NCBI GenBank assembly: GCA_020723205.1
Contig: DYJF01000011.1
Coordinates: 7,497-42,959, forward strand
DNA: 35,463 bases
From: Bdellovibrio sp.
GTDB lineage: Bacteria; UBA10199; 2-02-FULL-44-16; DYJF01
Direction: 5' to 3'
Shown here one piece after another: positions 31,837 to 35,463 of this stretch (the first letter of the stretch is position 1; each line of letters opens with the position of its first letter). The position numbers were made by a program, and so were the translations under genes. The notes beneath the pieces were generated by a model. That model was not told the origin of the DNA and did no database searches. It saw only the letters and a list, made by a program, of their open reading frames with translations.

Positions 31837-32238
31837 CTATTTTTTCGAAATAAGTAGTATCAGAATAATCGACGCAACTATTACACCGTGAAAAGCCAAC
31901 AACGTTTGGGAAAATAGTGTTTTCACTATGCCACCAGTTTCACTTGTTACTACGGAGGTATTCATGGAAAAATCGATCGATTTCTCCTCTGCAGCCCTGA
32001 CTTTGTCGTAGAGTTTTCGAAAGAGACGTTCCTGCCAAAGATAATATGCATCCAACGCCCAAAAAATAAGGGCAGGAAAATATGCAAGGTACATAAACGT
32101 GGGGTTAGATTCTTTTTGAGCTAGAGCAAAGAGGGCGGCTACTAATGTAATCGTCCACCCCTTTATTAAGAATGAATTACCCGCCATTCTATTGATTATT
32201 CCTTGGAGCATTTCAAGATGTGCTCTTTTGTTTTCCAT
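31837..32238 (-). CDS. Three-TM membrane protein paired with the TIR-like protein
   Basis: A 133-aa protein: N-terminal helix HLEMLQGIINRMAGNSFLIK, two TM segments (about 24-40 and 47-66), a charged cytoplasmic loop (about 68-105) and a third TM at the end (about 112-130). There is no enzymatic motif. GAGGAG supports the ATG at 32238. It is the first gene of the pair and shares its upstream region with the LexA-methyltransferase gene. By analogy with other TIR systems it may be the membrane effector or anchor controlled by the TIR protein. The function is inferred from pairing only; I recall similar small TM proteins beside DUF1863 genes but cannot name a family. Confidence 0.8.
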   Translation of the reverse strand: MENKRAHLEMLQGIINRMAGNSFLIKGWTITLVAALFALAQKESNPTFMYLAYFPALIFWALDAYYLWQERLFRKLYDKVRAAEEKSIDFSMNTSVVTSETGGIVKTLFSQTLLAFHGVIVASIILILLISKK

Positions 32239-32269
32239 AACACTCTCCTCTTCATCCGAAATTTTTTAT

Positions 32270-32327
32270 TTGACTTTCGAACCATTTTCGATAATCTTTC
32301 GCTATTCGAAAATAAATCGAAAGTCAA
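32270..32327. promoter_or_regulatory. Operator array and promoter between LexA-methyltransferase and TM/TIR genes
   Basis: Outer arms TTGACTTTCGA (32270-32280) and TCGAAAGTCAA (32317-32327) are perfect inverted repeats. Inside, TTTCG starts at 32275, 32286 and 32297, and CGAAA at 32307 and 32318, so equal motifs recur every 11 bp and the whole is symmetric about 32298.5. A good plus-strand promoter overlaps it: TTGACT (32270-32275), 16-bp spacer, TAATCT (32292-32297). Transcription would start near 32304. The dyad suggests that one repressor covers both divergent promoters; the LexA-like domain encoded next door is the obvious candidate. Confidence 0.78.
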
Positions 32328-32336
32328 TTTCAAAAT

Positions 32337-34205
32337 ATGCTTGGAAAACGACAAAAGGAAATCCTTGATTTCATAAAGAGCTACAAGAAGAAAAAGGGCT
32401 ATGCCCCATCTCTGGAGGAAATAAAAGGGCATGTGGGCCTCTCTTCCGTGTCTACGGTTCATCATCACATCAAGGCACTTCAGGATTCGGGCTACATCCG
32501 AAAAGGGGTTAATCAGCCGCGATCGATTTCGCCAGCCGGAGATGTGGAAACCATTGAATTACCTGTTATCGGGACGATTGCCGCAGGAGAACCTATCGAG
32601 GCGCTCGAAGATCAAACCGACTTAATAACAGTTACAAAAGAAGACATAGGTAAATATGGAAGACATTACGCATTGCGCGTTCAAGGGAACAGCATGATTG
32701 ACGAAGGCATATTCGACGGCGACGTCGTAATTGTGAGGGATCAAAAAACCGCCGACAATGGCCAGACAGTCGTTGCGATTGTAGATGATAATGAAGCAAC
32801 ATTAAAGAAATTCTATAGAGAAAAAGACAAATTCAGATTACAACCCGCCAATCCCGCACTCTTGCCTCTTTATAAGAAGGAAGTAGAAATCCGAGGCGTC
32901 GTCGTAAAGATTATTAGGAATCTTGAATCGCCTGTTGAACGAGAGAGAGACAAGAGATCTCTTCTACAAAGAAGAATTGATTATTCTTGGGATTATAAAG
33001 GCGAGAAGACAAAATCATTCACGCATGGCTTGCATACATATCCTGCAATGTTTATCCCTCAGATAGCTCGAAGATTGATTCAGACTTATAGTCAGAAAGG
33101 CGACACTGTCTGCGATATATTTTGTGGTTCGGGTACGGCTTTAGTGGAAAGTAGGCTGCTGGGAAGAAATTCTTATGGCATTGATTTGAACCCACTTGCT
33201 ATTTTCTTGGCAAAGGCAAAGACAACCGAGATCGAGCCTGCTAAATTGTCGCAGGCCTTTTTTAAACTGCTAAGCAGAATCGATCATCTTAAGAATCATG
33301 AATCCCCAAGACCTCAATTTCAAAACTTGGATTTCTGGTTTAAGGAGAAAGTAATAGTTCAATTGTCGAAGATAAGAGAAGCAATATTCGAAATAGAAGA
33401 TGAGAGGATTAAAAATTTCTTTTTGGTCGGCTTCAGTGAAACGGTCAGGCTTTGTTCCAACACTAAGAGTGATGAATTCAAACTAGTTAGAAAATCTCCA
33501 GATAAATTGCGCGATTTTGACCCAGACGTCATTGGGATATTCAGAAAGAAAACTGAATCTAACATAGGTTGCATGACCGATTTCTTTCGGCAGGTCGATA
33601 GGAACACTCTTGCCAAAGTTATTCTGGGCGATTGCTCTAAAGAAACTTTAGTGCCAGCAAATTCTGTCGATTGCATAATCACGTCACCACCCTACGGAGA
33701 CAGTAGGACAACCGTTGCTTATGGTCAGTTTTCAAGGCTTTCTGCACAATGGGTTGGTATTTTTGATGATCCGAATAAAGCATCTTCTGTTGACAACCAA
33801 CTACTTGGAGGGAGGGGGAGAAAAGATCTTACCCATGAACTTGATTCGGTGCATCTAAAAGAAACAATAGACAAAATAGCAAAGACTGACAAAAAACGTG
33901 CGGGTGAAGTGCTAAGCTTCTATATCGATCTCGAGAAGTGTCTTAAACAGGCATACCGATTACTTAAACCTCACAAGCATTTTTGTCTCGTAATTGGAAA
34001 TAGGCTCGTGAAGCAAATAAGGATTCCAACGGACTTTATTGTTGCGGAGTTGGGTGAAAGACATGGATTTGTTTGTGAGGATATTATCGTCAGAAACATA
34101 CCGGGCAAAAGGATGCCCCTAAAAACATCTCCGACCAATATTGTTGGTGCTCTAGAAGACACAATGACCAGAGAGAGTGTCGTGATTCTTAAGAAAGCTA
34201 CATGA
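32337..34205 (+). CDS. LexA-like repressor fused to a DNA methyltransferase (type II RM)
   Basis: A 622-aa two-part protein. Residues 1-196 are a complete LexA: winged helix (SLEEIKGHVGLSSVSTVHHH), scissile Ala83-Gly84 (TIAAGEP), S119 (QGNSMIDEG) and K157 (EATLKKF), at almost the E. coli numbering. From about 200 comes an amino-methyltransferase: motif X HTYPAMFIPQIARRLI, motif I DIFCGSGT (260-267), then a long target-recognition-like section, and motif IV TSPPYG (449-454), which favours N4-cytosine or N6-adenine. The frame is continuous. It is convergent with an MvaI/BcnI-type endonuclease gene, overlapping by 8 bp. No ribosome site precedes the ATG. I infer that DNA damage could trigger cleavage, freeing the methyltransferase from its DNA-binding head. 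Confidence 0.93.
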   Translation: MLGKRQKEILDFIKSYKKKKGYAPSLEEIKGHVGLSSVSTVHHHIKALQDSGYIRKGVNQPRSISPAGDVETIELPVIGTIAAGEPIEALEDQTDLITVTKEDIGKYGRHYALRVQGNSMIDEGIFDGDVVIVRDQKTADNGQTVVAIVDDNEATLKKFYREKDKFRLQPANPALLPLYKKEVEIRGVVVKIIRNLESPVERERDKRSLLQRRIDYSWDYKGEKTKSFTHGLHTYPAMFIPQIARRLIQTYSQKGDTVCDIFCGSGTALVESRLLGRNSYGIDLNPLAIFLAKAKTTEIEPAKLSQAFFKLLSRIDHLKNHESPRPQFQNLDFWFKEKVIVQLSKIREAIFEIEDERIKNFFLVGFSETVRLCSNTKSDEFKLVRKSPDKLRDFDPDVIGIFRKKTESNIGCMTDFFRQVDRNTLAKVILGDCSKETLVPANSVDCIITSPPYGDSRTTVAYGQFSRLSAQWVGIFDDPNKASSVDNQLLGGRGRKDLTHELDSVHLKETIDKIAKTDKKRAGEVLSFYIDLEKCLKQAYRLLKPHKHFCLVIGNRLVKQIRIPTDFIVAELGERHGFVCEDIIVRNIPGKRMPLKTSPTNIVGALEDTMTRESVVILKKAT

Positions 34206-34923
34206 TCTTCTCATATTTATCGAAGAGGGTTAGAAAATCCCGCTTGTTGATTCTGAATCCAGTCCCATGATCGTGATATTTTCCTTTCCTTGAGCCACTT
34301 CTGTACACGCCGATTCGGATATCAATTTTCAAGCGATCGGTCTTAATAGCAGCCTCAAACTTGCCTCTATTAATGTCGGAGAGTAAGTATGCTTCATCGT
34401 AATGAAATGCTTCGTTGACTGTCTTTCTCTCGCCCTGGGTTTCGGCGAACACGAGCACGATTTTATCAGATTTACTCTTTAGAACGTCATCGAAAATGGA
34501 TATGGGCCAATATGCTTCAATATTGCGTTTATTGCTCAAGACCAGCTTGTCATCTTTCAGCGCGACTCTGAAACCCTGCGGATTAGCCTTAGAACCATAT
34601 ACTGTAGAATGAAGGTTATAATGACCTTCCCCGTCTTTATATTTATATTCTTCGAAAAGTGCTTTATTTGCACCGCGTGGTAAAGGAGACTTGGTGGCAA
34701 GCGTGAGCATGCTCTGAGACTCAATTCTCTTAGCCTTCAGCTCGATGTCACCTACATCCGGCAACCTAAGGTTGTTTTCTTTTATACCGAGAAGATCTTC
34801 TAGCGTTTTGCCGATACCCGTGTCATTTGCCCTGTGGGTCCTTTCGAAGCCCATCGTAGAAATATCTTTCAGTTTCAACACCAATCTCTTGTAAGTAGTT
34901 ATTTTGGTCTTTTCGTCTGTCAT
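34198..34923 (-). CDS. MvaI/BcnI-family type II restriction endonuclease
   Basis: A 241-aa protein. The N-terminal third has THRANDTGIGKTLEDLLGIK then LPDVGDIELKAKR (D59, E61, K63), the active-site signature of the MvaI/BcnI family. Known members are monomeric enzymes that nick each strand of CC(W/S)GG-type sites. The length matches (about 240 aa). It is translated from an ATGA overlap with the upstream C-protein gene, so its synthesis should follow C. The actual recognition site cannot be read from this sequence. Composition is AT-rich like the rest of the cargo. Confidence 0.92.
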   Translation of the reverse strand: MTDEKTKITTYKRLVLKLKDISTMGFERTHRANDTGIGKTLEDLLGIKENNLRLPDVGDIELKAKRIESQSMLTLATKSPLPRGANKALFEEYKYKDGEGHYNLHSTVYGSKANPQGFRVALKDDKLVLSNKRNIEAYWPISIFDDVLKSKSDKIVLVFAETQGERKTVNEAFHYDEAYLLSDINRGKFEAAIKTDRLKIDIRIGVYRSGSRKGKYHDHGTGFRINKRDFLTLFDKYEKIM

Positions 34924-35144
34924 AAGTCTTTGAATACCTCCGATAATGAAATGCCCAGCGCCGAAGCAATTAGCTTTATGTTTCTCAACGATACATTTCG
35001 CGATCCGCGCTCTATGTCGCTGATATATGTTCGATGGAGATCACACTTAAATGATAGTTCTTCCTGCGAAAGGCCCATGTGAGTTCTTAAGTCACGTATC
35101 CTCTTCCCGAATTCTTTTTGGATATTAGCCATGGAGCACCCCAT
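34920..35144 (-). CDS. C protein (XRE-family controller of restriction-modification)
   Basis: A 74-aa single helix-turn-helix protein (about 12-66), with MGLSQEELSFKCDLHRTYIS and DIERGSRNVSLRNIKLIASA, typical of RM controller proteins. It binds its own upstream C-box, first activating then repressing the C-R operon, which delays the nuclease until methylation is done. It overlaps the nuclease start by four bases. The start may be 35144 or the ATG at 35132 (70 aa); neither has a strong ribosome site, and leaderless translation is common for C genes. Confidence 0.9.
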   Translation of the reverse strand: MGCSMANIQKEFGKRIRDLRTHMGLSQEELSFKCDLHRTYISDIERGSRNVSLRNIKLIASALGISLSEVFKDL

Positions 35145-35170
35145 CTCATTTTTATAATAGGTGTATGTAT

Positions 35171-35194
35171 ACTATGAGTCTACAGACTATAAGT
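35171..35194. promoter_or_regulatory. C-box: two ACTNATAGT operators upstream of the C gene
   Basis: On the minus strand ACTTATAGT (35194-35186) and ACTCATAGT (35179-35171) are two near-palindromic sites 15 bp apart. These match the GACTTATAGTC-type operators of known C proteins. A TATACAT-like -10 follows at 35170-35164. This arrangement predicts autoregulation by occupation of the distal, then proximal site. Confidence 0.78.
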
Positions 35195-35282
35195 TACATG
35201 ATTAAGGCCGGTGAGAAATGGCAAATATCTGTTCGGGGAGAAGCTGAGGGGCTAGGTGGCAGGCCGCCACGGAGCTGACGGG

Positions 35283-35316
35283 GTAGCGGGCTGGGGGGGC
35301 GGGGGAAGCCCGCTAC
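35283..35316. other. Inverted repeat with G-rich loop
   Basis: The arms GTAGCGGGCT and AGCCCGCTAC are perfect 10-mers. The 14-nt loop is nearly all G on the plus strand. No T run follows. It lies just downstream of the Fis-type remnant. Confidence 0.55.
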
Positions 35317-35325
35317 GTGAGCAAC

Positions 35326-35436
35326 TTAGAAAAGGCCTGACCCGAGGCCCAAGGCGCGGGCGGCGCGGGCCTTGACCCAGCCGTGCTTCTGGAGGGCTTC
35401 CAGGATCATGGCGCGCTCCAGGCGCTCCACTCCCTC
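35326..35436 (-). pseudogene. Remnant of a Fis-type (sigma-54 activator C-terminal) helix-turn-helix
   Basis: A 36-codon open stretch reads VERLERAMILEALQKHGWVK then ARAARALGL before diverging to GSGLF and a stop. The first part is the C-terminal HTH_8/Fis pattern of NtrC-type regulators. The second helix of the motif is missing, and a TGA lies in frame immediately upstream, so the piece is not a working gene. Upstream bases to the window end give no continuous frame. It may be a scar of an old gene cut by island insertion. Confidence 0.5.
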
Positions 35437-35463
35437 TCATCGCTCTCCGTGCCCGGGGACATC

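Larger units (their letters stand above)
35145..35463. other. Right-end non-coding stretch: AT-rich to GC-rich change
   Basis: Outside the C-box and the two entries below, no gene is seen. Composition changes sharply from AT-rich to GC-rich near 35220-35250, which may mark the cargo border. I found no second copy of the tRNA-His 3' end here that could serve as attR. The hairpin GTGGC-AGGCC-GCCAC lies at about 35257-35271. Confidence 0.5.

Noticed and set aside
31254-32238. Canonical Thoeris system
   Set aside because: A ThsB-like protein is present but no SIR2-SLOG or macro-domain ThsA is encoded in the window.
35250-35275. Candidate attR matching the tRNA-His 3' end (GGGGCTAGGTGGC)
   Set aside because: It contains similar words in a different order from the tRNA end on either strand, so it is not a direct copy.

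Overview
The window suggests a Gram-negative bacterium: it has many lipobox lipoproteins, a lipoprotein-type SctJ ring, a long PAS sensor kinase and moderately GC-rich DNA. An uncultivated delta-proteobacterial or Bdellovibrionota-like lineage would fit, but no marker gene settles the taxonomy.

Region 1 (1-16266, all minus strand) is a type III secretion (T3SS) locus. Transcription runs from about 16.3 kb down to 1. The order is two small unknown proteins, a TPR protein, SctJ, two small unknown proteins, a sigma-28-type sigma factor, SctI, a FliG-like protein, SctL, SctN, SctO, a FliK/SctP-like protein, SctQ, a separate FliN-like protein, a FliO-like protein, SctR (with signal peptide), SctS and SctT. 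It ends with a substrate/chaperone module (377-aa protein with an EF-hand-like loop, LcrH/SycD-like TPR protein, 297-aa protein, and a gene cut by the window edge). SctJ and the chaperone are injectisome traits. FliG, FliO, FliK, sigma-28 and the signal peptide on SctR/FliP are flagellar traits. SctC, SctD, SctU, SctV and a clear needle subunit are not in the window. Three intergenic sites carry a sigma-28-like CGATAA core that the locus's own sigma factor may read.

Region 2 (16388-28875) is chromosomal: a small membrane protein, phosphofructokinase coupled to a small lipoprotein, a lipoprotein/multi-PAS histidine kinase/response regulator run, a cold-shock protein, then minus-strand exported lipoproteins. 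One of these is a thaumatin-like protein (PR-5 fold) and another a GH19 chitinase with both catalytic glutamates (PR-3 type). Two small multi-TM proteins follow.

Region 3 (29039-about 35220) looks like an island at the 3' end of tRNA-His. A serine recombinase gene ends inside the tRNA and is bracketed by perfect 91-bp inverted repeats. Beyond a hairpin-rich non-coding stretch lies an AT-rich defence cargo. It contains a three-TM protein plus a TIR-like (DUF1863/ThsB-like) protein, and, divergently, a type II restriction-modification system of the MvaI/BcnI family with a C protein. The methyltransferase is fused in frame behind a complete LexA-like repressor. An 11-bp-phased operator-like array sits between the LexA-methyltransferase and the TM/TIR pair. 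This LexA-controlled defence module is the strongest candidate for something undescribed here. The last 250 bp are GC-rich and hold only a broken Fis-type helix-turn-helix remnant.
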